This document shows positions 1 through 8,832 of a DNA stretch of 64,000 bases, in pieces. Within the stretch, counting starts at the first letter, position 1. Each line of letters opens with the position of its first letter. The stretch is from Flavobacterium sp. LC2016-12 (GTDB lineage Bacteria; Bacteroidota; Bacteroidia; Flavobacteriales; Flavobacteriaceae), in the NCBI RefSeq assembly GCF_015351595.1, contig NZ_JADKPT010000002.1:310001-374000 (forward strand), written 5' to 3'. The position numbers were made by a program, and so were the translations under genes. The notes beneath the pieces are model-generated. The model worked only from the letters and a program-made list of their open reading frames with translations, was not told the origin of the DNA and did not search any database.

Positions 1-820
1 GGCAGAATTAAACCAAACCAAACGTCACAAAGGACAACAGGAAGTCGCAGAAAGAATGAGAAAAAATCTTTCTGACAGTACTTTAATTCGTAAAAGAGAA
101 GACCATTTATATTCTGGAGAAAACACCGAAGAAATCTTCAAAGAAAAAGTTCAGGAATATTATTCTTTAAGATGTGTACCTCAAATCTTGGGACCGGTTT
201 TAGAAACGATCAATAATGTTGCTTCTATTCTGGAAGACGAATTTAACTCGGCAAACGACAACCCGATTATCGACGTAAAAAACAAACACGTTTATCACGG
301 CGGTAATTTTCATGGCGATTATATTTCGCTTGAAATGGACAAATTAAAAATCGTTATTACCAAATTAACGATGCTGGCAGAACGTCAATTGAATTATTTA
401 CTGAATTCAAAAATCAACGAAATTCTTCCTCCGTTTGTCAATTTAGGAACATTAGGATTTAATTTCGGAATGCAGGGCGTTCAGTTTACGGCAACCTCAA
501 CAACTGCCGAAAGCCAAATGTTGTCCAACCCAATGTACGTTCACAGTATCCCGAACAACAATGACAATCAGGATATTGTAAGTATGGGAACAAACGCAGC
601 GGTGATTACCTCAAAAGTAATCGAAAATGCATTTGAAGTTTTAAGCATCGAAATGATCACCATTGTTCAGGCTATTGATTATTTAAATCAAAAAGACAAA
701 ATTTCATCGGTTACCAAAAAATGGTATGACGATGTTCGCAATATAATTCCGGTATTTAAGGAAGATCAGGTAATGTATCCGTTTGTACAACAAGTAAAAG
801 ATTATCTGATCAACAGTTAA
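1..820 (+). CDS. Aromatic amino-acid ammonia-lyase (HAL/PAL/TAL family), 3' part
   Basis: The frame is open from base 2, so the gene starts left of the window and the ATG at 56 is internal. Family signatures visible: HKGQ near the edge, a YSLRCVPQ stretch, NSANDNPI and GGNFHG. The MIO-forming Ala-Ser-Gly loop lies upstream and is not seen. These lyases remove ammonia from His, Phe or Tyr. Leading into a flexirubin cluster, tyrosine ammonia-lyase making 4-coumarate, the polyene starter, is the best reading. That is inference from context; substrate choice depends on residues outside the window. Histidine ammonia-lyase is the alternative. Confidence 0.88.
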   Translation, partial: AELNQTKRHKGQQEVAERMRKNLSDSTLIRKREDHLYSGENTEEIFKEKVQEYYSLRCVPQILGPVLETINNVASILEDEFNSANDNPIIDVKNKHVYHGGNFHGDYISLEMDKLKIVITKLTMLAERQLNYLLNSKINEILPPFVNLGTLGFNFGMQGVQFTATSTTAESQMLSNPMYVHSIPNNNDNQDIVSMGTNAAVITSKVIENAFEVLSIEMITIVQAIDYLNQKDKISSVTKKWYDDVRNIIPVFKEDQVMYPFVQQVKDYLINS

Positions 821-858
821 ATTTTAATTTTCACATTATTAATATTGAACCTTTAATC

Positions 859-2085
859 ATGAAAAAAACACTTCTTTTTTTATTTGCATGCTGTATTCAA
901 TTTGTTAATAGTCAGGAACTGGCTTTAGTTAAAAAAAATTCTAAAATTGGGTATATTTCTAAAAACGGAGATTTTAAAATTGAGCCAAAATACAAATCGG
1001 CAAGAAGCTTTTCTGAAGGTTTAGCGGCAGCAGAAGAAAATGGAAAATGGGGATTTATAGATACAAAAGGAACTTTTACAATTCCGGCAACTTTTGATGA
1101 TGCAAAAGATTTCAATAGCGGAATTGCCATTGTTAAAAAAGGTAAGGAATGGGTTTATATTGATACAAAAGGAGAAATTCAAAAAGCCCCTGCTTCTGAA
1201 AAATTATTTGATTTTAAAGATGGTGTTGCGTTTTTCAGACAGAATGATAAGGTTGGATTGATCAATCCAAAAATGACAGTTGTTCTGGAACCGAAATACG
1301 ATCAGATTAAACCTTTTGAAAATGGTTTCGCCAGAGTTGAAAACAATAAAAAATGGGGAATTATTAATACTTCAGGTAAAGAATTAGTAGAACCTGCTTA
1401 TGATGAAATAGGAAACTATTTTAAAAATACAAGCTGGGCAAGAAAAGATAAAACTTTCGGAATTGTAAGCGAAGGAAAATTTATTCCGGTTGATGGAGCA
1501 GAAAAAATCTGGGATTTTGAAACACAGGATTTAACTTTTGCCAAAAAGAACGGAAAAATTGGATTCATTGACTTAAAAGGAAACTGGGTAATTACGCCTA
1601 TATATGATAAAGCAAAAGCTTTCTCTAAAAATTTAGCTCCGGTTTGTGTGGGTTCAAAATGGGGATATATAAACCCAAAAGCAGAATTTGTAATTGAACC
1701 AACTTATAGCGATGCTGAAGTTTTCAGTTCAAACGGACTGGCTCCTGTGAAAGAAAAAAACTGGGGATTCATCAACGAAACTGGAAAAATAATCATCCCG
1801 ACACAATACGGAATCACGGCAAACGGAATTATCGCCATGTTTGTACAACAGGATAAAGGATTTATTGGCGGTGTTGCCCGTGTAAAAAATGAAGGGAAAT
1901 GGGGCTTTCTTAACCCCGACGGAACTGTAGTAAGCAATCAATGGTTTGAAAACGCTGAACTATTTTCTCAAACAGAAAAAAAAGAAACAATTGAAGTTGC
2001 AGCTGAAAAGCCAAAGCAAGAAATAAAACAGGCTAAACCTGCAACCAAAACCGCAGCTAAACCTGCAGCTAAAAAGAAGAAATAA
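859..2085 (+). CDS. Secreted WG-repeat protein
   Basis: A 408-aa protein with an N-terminal signal peptide (about residues 1-18). About ten WG-type repeats follow, recognisable as K-W-G-F-I-D-x-K-G variants (KWGFIDTKG, KWGIINTSG, KIGFIDLKG, KWGYINPKA, NWGFINETG, KWGFLNPDG). The tail (about 375-408) is low-complexity Lys/Ala/Pro/Thr. WG repeats form beta-rich scaffolds with no known catalysis. The gene lies between the lyase and the FabG-like reductase on the same strand, so it may be co-transcribed with the pigment genes, but its role there is unknown. It is probably periplasmic or surface-exposed. Confidence 0.8.
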   Translation: MKKTLLFLFACCIQFVNSQELALVKKNSKIGYISKNGDFKIEPKYKSARSFSEGLAAAEENGKWGFIDTKGTFTIPATFDDAKDFNSGIAIVKKGKEWVYIDTKGEIQKAPASEKLFDFKDGVAFFRQNDKVGLINPKMTVVLEPKYDQIKPFENGFARVENNKKWGIINTSGKELVEPAYDEIGNYFKNTSWARKDKTFGIVSEGKFIPVDGAEKIWDFETQDLTFAKKNGKIGFIDLKGNWVITPIYDKAKAFSKNLAPVCVGSKWGYINPKAEFVIEPTYSDAEVFSSNGLAPVKEKNWGFINETGKIIIPTQYGITANGIIAMFVQQDKGFIGGVARVKNEGKWGFLNPDGTVVSNQWFENAELFSQTEKKETIEVAAEKPKQEIKQAKPATKTAAKPAAKKKK

Positions 2086-2120
2086 TATTTATCCCCCAAT
2101 AAATAATAAATCCTACATAT

Positions 2121-2852
2121 ATGAAATGTGTATTAGTAACAGGCGGTTCGAGAGGAATTGGAAGTGCTATTTGTAAAAAATTAGCCGTCGAAGCCAATTA
2201 TCATATTCTGATTAATTATCATTCGAATAAAACAGCTGCCGAAGCAACACTTCAGGAAATACAAAAATTAGGCGCAACCGGAGAGATTTTAGGTTTTGAT
2301 GTTTCTAATTTTGAAGAAGTTCAAAACGTTTTAACAAAATGGCAGGAAGCCAATCCGGAAGCATTGGTTGAAGCTATTGTAAATAACGCCGGAATTACAA
2401 AAGACGGTCTTTTTATGTGGATGACTCCCGAAGATTGGAATGGAGTGGTAAACACAAGTTTAAACGGATTTTTTAATGTGACGCAGTTTTTTATTCAAAA
2501 AATGCTTCGCAATAAATATGGAAGAATAGTAAATATGGTTTCGGTTTCAGGCGTAAAAGGAACGGCTGGACAAACCAATTATTCTGCTGCAAAAGGCGCT
2601 ATTGTTGCGGCAACCAAAGCATTGGCTCAGGAAGTGGCAAAACGTAATATTACAGTAAATGCTGTCGCCCCCGGGTTTATAAGAACGGACATGACAAGTC
2701 AACTGGATGAAAAGGAATTATTAAAGCTAATTCCGGTAAATCGTTTTGGCGAAGCCGAGGAAGTAGCAGATTTGGTAAGCTTTTTGATTTCTAAAAAATC
2801 AAGTTATATTACAGGAGAGATTATCAATATAAATGGAGGAATATATTCTTAA
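2121..2852 (+). CDS. 3-oxoacyl-ACP reductase, FabG-like SDR
   Basis: A 243-aa classical short-chain dehydrogenase. It has the TGGSRGIG cofactor loop (about residues 7-14), NNAG (about 89-92), a catalytic YSAAK (Tyr and Lys), and VNAVAPGFIRTDM near the substrate loop. It should reduce 3-ketoacyl-ACP with NADPH. Lying just before a ketosynthase and an ACP in a polyene cluster, it is most likely the dedicated ketoreductase rather than the primary-metabolism FabG. This is a strong family call with pathway assignment by context. Confidence 0.88.
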   Translation: MKCVLVTGGSRGIGSAICKKLAVEANYHILINYHSNKTAAEATLQEIQKLGATGEILGFDVSNFEEVQNVLTKWQEANPEALVEAIVNNAGITKDGLFMWMTPEDWNGVVNTSLNGFFNVTQFFIQKMLRNKYGRIVNMVSVSGVKGTAGQTNYSAAKGAIVAATKALAQEVAKRNITVNAVAPGFIRTDMTSQLDEKELLKLIPVNRFGEAEEVADLVSFLISKKSSYITGEIININGGIYS

Positions 2853-2937
2853 GAATATTATGTTTGCGGATTGTTTTAAGTTTTGCTAAACATCCAAAAA
2901 TTACACTTTAAGGATTAAAAAATTACTTTGAAAGACG

Positions 2938-4173
2938 ATGAATAAGAGAGTTGTAATTACTGGAATGGGAATTTATTCTTGTATCGGAACTTCTTTAGAG
3001 GAAGTAAAGGAATCTTTATACAACGGAAAATCTGGTATTCAGTTTGATGCCGATCGAAAAGAATATGGTTTTCAATCGGCTTTAACTGGCGTTGTTCCAA
3101 AAGCAGATTTGAAAAATTTATTGACCCGAAGACAACGTATGAGCATTGGTGAAGAAACCGAATATGCTTATATGGCTACTATCGAAGCATTGAAAAATGC
3201 CAATATCGACGATGCTTTTTTTGATGCGCGTGAAGTTGGAATTATGTACGGAAACGATAGTGTTTCTAAAGCGATTATTGATGCTACAGATATCGTTCGT
3301 GAGAAAAAAGATACGGCTTTAATAGGTTCCGGAGCAATTTTTAAGTCGATGAATTCAACGGTAACGATGAATCTTTCAACCATTTTTAAACTTCGAGGTA
3401 TCAATTTAACGGTAAGTGCAGCTTGCGCGAGTGGCTCACATTCTATCGGACTAGCTTATTTCTTAATAAAAAGTGGTTTCCAGGATATTATTATTACAGG
3501 CGGTGCACAGGAAATCAACAAATATGCAATGAGCAGTTTTGATGGTTTGGGCGTTTTTTCAAAAAGAGAAAACGAACCTGAACAAGCGTCAAGACCTTTT
3601 GATTCAGACCGTGATGGATTAATTCCGTCAGGCGGAGGTGCCACTTTAATTTTGGAAAGTTACGAATCAGCCATTGCCAGAGGTGCGAATATTATTGCCG
3701 AAGTGGTAGGTTACGGATTCTCATCAAACGGTGGTCACATCTCAACTCCAAATGTCGAAGGCCCGTCTATAGCCATGAAACGAGCGCTTGACGACGCAAA
3801 ATTAAAAGCGACAGACATCGAATATATTAATGCTCATGCCACTTCAACTCCGGTTGGAGACGGAAATGAAGCCAAAGCGATCTTCGAAGTTTTTGGAGAA
3901 AATAACCCATATGTAAGTTCCACAAAATCAATGACTGGCCACGAATGCTGGATGGCAGGAGCCAGTGAAGTAATTTATTCTATTTTGATGATGCAGCATG
4001 ATTTCATCGCGCCAAACATCAATTTGGACAATCCGGATGAAGATGCTTCTAAATTAAATTTGGTCAAAACTACTTTAAACAAAAAATTTGACATATTTTT
4101 GTCCAATTCTTTCGGTTTCGGAGGAACCAACTCTGCGTTGGTGGTTAAAAAGTTTAAATTGAACAATGAATAA
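2938..4173 (+). CDS. Beta-ketoacyl-ACP synthase (KAS I/II type)
   Basis: A 411-aa thiolase-fold condensing enzyme with the full Cys-His-His set: Cys163 in AACASGSHS, His300 in NAHATSTPVGD, His335 in TKSMTGHECW, and the NSFGFGGTN C-terminal motif. It decarboxylates malonyl-ACP and extends an acyl-ACP. It overlaps the following ACP gene by 8 bases, implying coupled translation. It is one of three catalytically complete FabF-type synthases in the cluster; which chain each builds cannot be told from sequence alone. Confidence 0.92.
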   Translation: MNKRVVITGMGIYSCIGTSLEEVKESLYNGKSGIQFDADRKEYGFQSALTGVVPKADLKNLLTRRQRMSIGEETEYAYMATIEALKNANIDDAFFDAREVGIMYGNDSVSKAIIDATDIVREKKDTALIGSGAIFKSMNSTVTMNLSTIFKLRGINLTVSAACASGSHSIGLAYFLIKSGFQDIIITGGAQEINKYAMSSFDGLGVFSKRENEPEQASRPFDSDRDGLIPSGGGATLILESYESAIARGANIIAEVVGYGFSSNGGHISTPNVEGPSIAMKRALDDAKLKATDIEYINAHATSTPVGDGNEAKAIFEVFGENNPYVSSTKSMTGHECWMAGASEVIYSILMMQHDFIAPNINLDNPDEDASKLNLVKTTLNKKFDIFLSNSFGFGGTNSALVVKKFKLNNE

Positions 4174-4420
4174 AGAAGAGATTATAACGAGAATTAATGG
4201 TTTTTTGGTTGATGAGTTTGAAGTAGATAATGATGAAATTGAACCAGATGCTAATTTAAAAGATACACTTGGGTTGGATAGTTTGGATTATGTTGATTTA
4301 GTAGTTTCAATTGAATCTAACTTTGGTGTAAAACTAGTTGAAGCTGATTTTGTTGGGATTGCGACTTTTCAAAATTTTTACGACCTTATTGAAACCAAAC
4401 TAAAAGCTAAAGCTGTTTAA
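4166..4420 (+). CDS. Acyl carrier protein
   Basis: An 84-aa acidic ACP with the phosphopantetheine site serine in GLDSLDYVDL (about residue 38). It overlaps the ketosynthase before it, and its stop codon overlaps the start of the acyltransferase after it (TAATG). It probably carries either the polyene or the alkylresorcinol chain. A second, different ACP lies at 14685, which suggests two separate acyl tracks. No phosphopantetheinyl transferase is visible in this window. Confidence 0.92.
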   Translation: MNKEEIITRINGFLVDEFEVDNDEIEPDANLKDTLGLDSLDYVDLVVSIESNFGVKLVEADFVGIATFQNFYDLIETKLKAKAV

Positions 4421-5301
4421 TGAGTCAATGGGATGGCAAATCAAAAGGAACAGTTTTAGGCTATAGAATATTCGTTTTTTTGATACAAAAAGCGGGTGTC
4501 AAGTCTGCTTATGTCCTACTTTATTTTGTTGCTTCTTATTATTTTTTATTTCTAAAAAAGAGCAATCGCGCTATTTTTTATTATTTTAAAGAAAGACTCC
4601 GCTATTCCAATTTCCAGGCAAAAAAAATGGTTTTCAAAAGTTACTACACTTTTGGGCAGACTATCATTGACAAAATTTCGATTTCGGCAGGAATGCGAAA
4701 CAAATTCACTTACGAATTTGACGGAATAGAAATTCTGAAAAACCTTTTGTCCGAGAAAAAAGGCGGTGTTTTAATCAGCGCACATGTTGGAAATTTTGAA
4801 ATTGCCGAACACTTTTTGGGCGATATTGATCTTGATTTTCAAATCAATTTGGTTACAACTGACTTAGAACATTCGGCTATTAAAAATTATCTGGAGAGTG
4901 TTACCCAAAAGCCTACCGTAAAATTCATCATTATCAAAGACGATTTGTCTCATATTTTTGAGATTAACGCCGCACTAGCTAACAACGAATTGGTTTGTTT
5001 TACCGGAGATCGTTATTTTGAAGGAACCAAATCACTTTCTGCAGAAATTCTCGGCAAAGAAGCCAACTTCCCGGCTGGTCCATTTTTAATTGCTTCAAGA
5101 TTAAAAGTTCCTGTTGTTTTTGTTTATGTAATGAAAGAACCAAATCTTCATTATCATTTATACGCCCGAGAAGCAACCGTAAAACATCGTGACGAAAAAG
5201 GATTATTAAAGGAATATGTAAAAAGTGTAGAAAGTATTCTGCAAAAATATCCTTTGCAATGGTTCAATTATTTCGATTTTTGGAATGATATAAAAAGCTA
5301 A
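4420..5301 (+). CDS. LpxL/HtrB-like lipid acyltransferase
   Basis: A 293-aa protein of the lysophospholipid/lipid A acyltransferase family. An N-terminal hydrophobic segment (about 28-46) is followed by the HX4E catalytic motif in SAHVGNFEIAEHF, a GDRYFEG block, and a FPAGPFLIA stretch. Family members transfer acyl groups from ACP to lipid acceptors at the inner membrane. Its position straight after an ACP gene suggests it uses a cluster-made acyl chain. It may join polyene and resorcinol or modify a lipid; neither is shown by the sequence. Confidence 0.82.
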   Translation: MSQWDGKSKGTVLGYRIFVFLIQKAGVKSAYVLLYFVASYYFLFLKKSNRAIFYYFKERLRYSNFQAKKMVFKSYYTFGQTIIDKISISAGMRNKFTYEFDGIEILKNLLSEKKGGVLISAHVGNFEIAEHFLGDIDLDFQINLVTTDLEHSAIKNYLESVTQKPTVKFIIIKDDLSHIFEINAALANNELVCFTGDRYFEGTKSLSAEILGKEANFPAGPFLIASRLKVPVVFVYVMKEPNLHYHLYAREATVKHRDEKGLLKEYVKSVESILQKYPLQWFNYFDFWNDIKS

Positions 5302-5370
5302 TTTTTCGCCACGAATTCACGAATTATAACAATTTGATTAAAAATAAATTCGTGAATTCGTGGCGAAAAA
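5302..5370. repeat. Perfect 24-bp inverted repeat between operon genes
   Basis: The left arm (5302-5325) and right arm (5347-5370) are exact reverse complements, with a core reading GCCACGAATTCACGAATT and T5/A5 ends. The loop is 21 bases. It lies between the acyltransferase and darA and has no U-run after it on the + strand. The same core recurs, interrupted, at 22785-22856. Confidence 0.85.
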
Positions 5371-5444
5371 ACATTCCATTAAACAAGAAAATTCGTTTAA
5401 ATAAATTTACTTATTTTTGTTTGCAACCAAAGCTTCCTAATCAA

Positions 5445-6347
5445 ATGAAAAATGTCCTTGTTGTTTTTTATTCTCAGTCCGGGCAACTAGAATCGATTGC
5501 GCGAAATATTGCGAAACCCTTTTTAAATTCAGAGGATATAAAAGTAACTTTTCACGAAATTCAGTTAGAAAAACCTTTTCCTTTTCCGTGGAATAAAACC
5601 ACTTTTTTTGACGCTTTTCCGGAGTCTTTTCTTCAGATTCCGACGGCTTTAAAACCGGTTTCTGAGGAAATTCTTAATACAAAATACGATCTTGTGCTAC
5701 TGCATTATCAGGTTTGGTATTTGTCGCCTTCGATTCCGATGAACTCTTTTTTGAAAAGTACTGAAGCCAAAACTATTCTGAACAACACGCCTGTCATTAC
5801 CATAAACGGATCCCGAAATATGTGGATTATGGCGCAGGAAAAAGTCAAAGTTTTATTGCGTGATGTGAATGCAAAATTGGTTGGAAATGTAGCTTTGGTC
5901 GATCGCGTTGGCAATTTAATCAGCGTGATTACTATTGTGAATTGGATGTTTTCCGGAGTTAAGAAAAAATATTTAGGCTTTTTTCCGCTACCTGGTGTTT
6001 CTGACAAAGACATTCAGGAATCGGATAAATTTGGAGAAGTGATGCTTTCCAAATTAAATCAAAACAAATTAGACGATTTACAGCCAAAATTAGCCGAAAT
6101 AGGCGCTGTAAAAATCAGTCCGTATTTAGTTACGGTAGATAAAACAGCGAATAAAATCTTTAATAAATGGTCTAATATCATTCATAAAAATCAAAAAAAC
6201 AGAAAAACGCTTCTTAAAATATTTTATGTTTATTTATTCTTAGCTATATGGCTAATCTCGCCAATAGTATATATATTGCATCTTATTACCTATCCATTTA
6301 AGTTCAAAAAAATAAAAAAGGAAACTCAATATTATCAGGGAGTTTAG
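5445..6347 (+). CDS. darA: Dialkylresorcinol condensing/aromatizing enzyme DarA
   Basis: The frame is open from 5334, but the first 37 codons run through the intergenic inverted repeat. The ATG at 5445 starts a flavodoxin-like fold immediately (VLVVFYSQSGQ), so it is preferred (300 aa). DarA aromatises the cyclohexanedione made by DarB into a dialkylresorcinol. The flavodoxin-type N-terminus (Y-S-Q-S-G-Q) fits flavin binding, and a C-terminal hydrophobic segment (about residues 258-283) suggests membrane association. Its position immediately before darB is the diagnostic context. Confidence 0.85.
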   Translation: MKNVLVVFYSQSGQLESIARNIAKPFLNSEDIKVTFHEIQLEKPFPFPWNKTTFFDAFPESFLQIPTALKPVSEEILNTKYDLVLLHYQVWYLSPSIPMNSFLKSTEAKTILNNTPVITINGSRNMWIMAQEKVKVLLRDVNAKLVGNVALVDRVGNLISVITIVNWMFSGVKKKYLGFFPLPGVSDKDIQESDKFGEVMLSKLNQNKLDDLQPKLAEIGAVKISPYLVTVDKTANKIFNKWSNIIHKNQKNRKTLLKIFYVYLFLAIWLISPIVYILHLITYPFKFKKIKKETQYYQGV

Positions 6348-6363
6348 AAGAGGAAATTAAATT

Positions 6364-7497
6364 ATGTTTGACGTATATATTACCAAAGCCGCAAAATATT
6401 TACCCAACGAAGCTGTTTCAAATGATGAAATGGAAAATTATTTGGGACTTATAAATGATACTGCCTCGAAGGCAAGACGTATTATTTTGCGTAATAATAA
6501 AATTACAAGCCGCTATTACGCTGTCGACAAAGAAGGTAAAAGCACACATAGCAATGCTGAATTGACGCGCAATGCCATCGTACAATTATTTGATGAAAAA
6601 TTCACAGATCAGGATGTCGAAGTGCTTTCCTGCGGAACCTCATCACCAGATGTTTTGGCACCGTCGCATGCTGCAATGGTTCACGGTTTATTAAAAAACA
6701 GATCAGTAGAATTGAATTCTTCTATGGGAATTTGCTGTTCCGGAATGAATTCCTTGAAATATGGTTTTTTGTCAATTAGATCTGGAAATTCTAAAAATGC
6801 AATTTGCACAGGATCTGAAAAAGTTTCGACCTGGCTTTCGTCACCAAAATACAATCACGAAATCATCAACTTAAAAAATCTGGAAGCGCAGCCTATTATC
6901 GCTTTCAAAAAAGATTTTTTACGCTGGATGTTATCTGACGGAGCTGGTGCTTTTTTATTAGAGAATAAACCAAGCGGAGACATCTCGTTAAAAATCGAAT
7001 GGATGGAATCGTATTCTTACGCCTTCGAATTAGAAGCTTGTATGTATGCCGGTGGAGATAAATTAGAAAATGGTGAAATCAAACCATGGAGTGATTTCAA
7101 ACCAGATGAATGGTTGAACGAATCTGTTTTTGCTGTTAAGCAGGATGTTAAATTATTAGATGAATTCATCTTGCCAAAAGGTGTTGAAAGTATGAGCGAT
7201 GCCATGGCAAAGCACAACGTTACAGCAGAAGAAATTGATTATTTTTTACCACACGTTTCGTCTCACTTTTTTGTTGAAGGATTGAAAAATGGATTAAACC
7301 AAAAAGGAATTGTAATTACTGACGAAAAATGGTTTATGAACCTTTTGAGAGTTGGAAACGTGGGATCGGCATCAATTTATATTGCTGTTGAAGAATTAAT
7401 GAATTCTGGCAAATTAAAAAAAGGAGACCGCATTTTATTGTCAGTTCCTGAAAGCGGAAGATTCTCTTTTGCGTATGCGTATTTAACCGTTTGCTAA
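6364..7497 (+). CDS. darB: Dialkylresorcinol ketosynthase DarB (KAS III-like)
   Basis: A 377-aa FabH-like condensing enzyme. The nucleophile is in GICCSGMNSL (Cys125 by alignment with FabH, next to Cys124), followed by a PHVSSHFF histidine and VGNVGSASIY, which carries the FabH-type Asn. DarB joins two fatty-acid-derived units and cyclises them to a 2,5-dialkylcyclohexane-1,3-dione. The next gene starts inside its stop codon (TAATG), so translation is coupled. The pair with DarA makes this call strong. Confidence 0.88.
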   Translation: MFDVYITKAAKYLPNEAVSNDEMENYLGLINDTASKARRIILRNNKITSRYYAVDKEGKSTHSNAELTRNAIVQLFDEKFTDQDVEVLSCGTSSPDVLAPSHAAMVHGLLKNRSVELNSSMGICCSGMNSLKYGFLSIRSGNSKNAICTGSEKVSTWLSSPKYNHEIINLKNLEAQPIIAFKKDFLRWMLSDGAGAFLLENKPSGDISLKIEWMESYSYAFELEACMYAGGDKLENGEIKPWSDFKPDEWLNESVFAVKQDVKLLDEFILPKGVESMSDAMAKHNVTAEEIDYFLPHVSSHFFVEGLKNGLNQKGIVITDEKWFMNLLRVGNVGSASIYIAVEELMNSGKLKKGDRILLSVPESGRFSFAYAYLTVC

Positions 7498-7928
7498 TGG
7501 AAACTACTATACTTTTAGAAAAAGAAGCTGTTGGGAATTTATTACCGCAGAAGTTTCCTTTTGTAATGGTAGATTGCCTATTTTCTTATTCTGAAACTTC
7601 ATTGGTAGCTGGATTGAAAATTGAGAATGATAATATTTTTTTGGAAGAAAATACTTTCCTGGAAGCTGGTTTAATTGAACATATGGCGCAGTCTGTGGCT
7701 TTGCACACAGGTTATCAGTTTTTTTTGAAAAACGAAATGGCACCAACGGGCTACATCGGTTCGATTAAAGATATCGAAATTAAAAAACTGCCAAAAATCG
7801 ACGATACGATTCAATCGAACATTACAATTTTGCAGGAATTTGGCGGAATCACTTTGGTTGAGATTGTGACTTTTTTGAATAATGAAGAAATTGCAAGCGG
7901 ACAAATGAAAACCGTTTTAGCCAAATAA
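7497..7928 (+). CDS. FabZ-like 3-hydroxyacyl-ACP dehydratase (hot-dog), copy 1
   Basis: A 143-aa single hot-dog domain. It has the FabZ-like opening LLPQKFPFVMVD, the NTFLEAGLIEHMAQSVA helix (where FabZ has PGV-x-x-x-E-A-x-A-Q), and GYIGSIKDIEI. A longer reading starts at a TTG at 7491, but the ATG at 7497 overlaps the darB stop and is preferred. The usual FabZ His lies in HFPGNPVMPG, which is absent here, so activity may be altered or need a partner. The next gene is a paralogue; the two may work as a heterodimer. Confidence 0.78.
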   Translation: METTILLEKEAVGNLLPQKFPFVMVDCLFSYSETSLVAGLKIENDNIFLEENTFLEAGLIEHMAQSVALHTGYQFFLKNEMAPTGYIGSIKDIEIKKLPKIDDTIQSNITILQEFGGITLVEIVTFLNNEEIASGQMKTVLAK

Positions 7929-7936
7929 ACAAGATT

Positions 7937-8401
7937 ATGAAAGTGGGAGTTGACATCCAAAATTACTTGCCTCATCGCGCTCCAATGCTGATGGTCGATT
8001 TGATTTTAGATATCGATGCGAACTTCGTAGAAACCACATTTTTGATCAAAGAAGACAATATTTTTGTCGATAAAAACATTTTTACAGAAGCTGGTTTAAT
8101 AGAAAATACAGCCCAAACTTGTTCTTCAATTGTCGGAAAAAAATATTTTTTTGATGAAGATGGTACAGAAAATGAGAATGTTAACGTTATAGGTTTTATC
8201 AGTGCTTTAAAAAATGTAAAAATTCATGCGCTCCCACAAGTTGGCAATAGCATTACCACCAAAGCAACTTTGGTTTCAAAATTTGTTGGCGACAATTACA
8301 CTTTATGTACGATGAGCTGTCAAAGCTTTCTTGAAGAACAACTACTTTTAGAATGCGAAATTAATTTGTTTATTCAAAAGACGATTTCTGCAGCAACTTA
8401 A
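7937..8401 (+). CDS. FabZ-like 3-hydroxyacyl-ACP dehydratase (hot-dog), copy 2
   Basis: A 154-aa hot-dog protein similar in layout to the gene before it: NYLPHRAPMLMVD at the start, NIFTEAGLIENTAQTCS in the central helix, and GFISALKNVKIHALP. The opening retains the PHR-x-P-M-L-x-V-D pattern of FabZ, but the central helix has Asn-Thr-Ala-Gln rather than the usual Glu-Ala-x-x-Q. It lies 8 bases after copy 1. A polyene needs repeated dehydration without enoyl reduction, so paired dehydratases fit. Confidence 0.78.
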   Translation: MKVGVDIQNYLPHRAPMLMVDLILDIDANFVETTFLIKEDNIFVDKNIFTEAGLIENTAQTCSSIVGKKYFFDEDGTENENVNVIGFISALKNVKIHALPQVGNSITTKATLVSKFVGDNYTLCTMSCQSFLEEQLLLECEINLFIQKTISAAT

Positions 8402-8427
8402 TGCTAAATCGAAAATAAAATCCCGTC

Positions 8428-8832
8428 ATGGAAAAAGAAAATGTACCTCAGCACGATGGAAATTTAAGCAAAAAGAACCTCAAAGAATTGGTTTATGCTA
8501 CCGATGAAAACGGCAATTATACAACCGCTTTAAGTACAGGCTGGGAACCCAAAGCCATTGCACTTTCAAACGCGATAGATGATATAAAAGAACGTGCCGA
8601 AGAAGCAAAACTAAAAGTTCAGATTGGAGAACTGAGTCCGATTTGTTATTATATGGAACTCAATAAAATGGATCTTACGATTCTTGCCGGTTATGTCGAC
8701 ATGTGGAAATGGCGCGTAAAAAGACATTTCAAACCAACCGTTTTCGCAGAACTAAACGACAAGACTTTACAAAAATATGCCGACGCTTTTGACATTTCAA
8801 TAGCCGAATTAAAAAACTTTAAAACAGATTAA
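8428..8832 (+). CDS. Conserved hypothetical protein of the pigment cluster
   Basis: A 134-aa soluble protein with no signal peptide or membrane segment and no family I can name. It is charged, with a helical middle (KAIALSNAIDDIKERAEEAK) and a Trp-rich short motif (MWKWRVKRHFKP). Its stop codon overlaps the start of the BtrH-like gene (TAATG), so the two are probably made together. A small helical partner or specificity subunit for that protein is plausible but not shown. Confidence 0.7.
   Translation: MEKENVPQHDGNLSKKNLKELVYATDENGNYTTALSTGWEPKAIALSNAIDDIKERAEEAKLKVQIGELSPICYYMELNKMDLTILAGYVDMWKWRVKRHFKPTVFAELNDKTLQKYADAFDISIAELKNFKTD

Noticed and set aside
5334..5444. N-terminal extension of DarA from the upstream in-frame start
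   Set aside because: The 37 extra codons are translated from the inverted repeat and its loop; the flavodoxin-like fold begins at the ATG at 5445.
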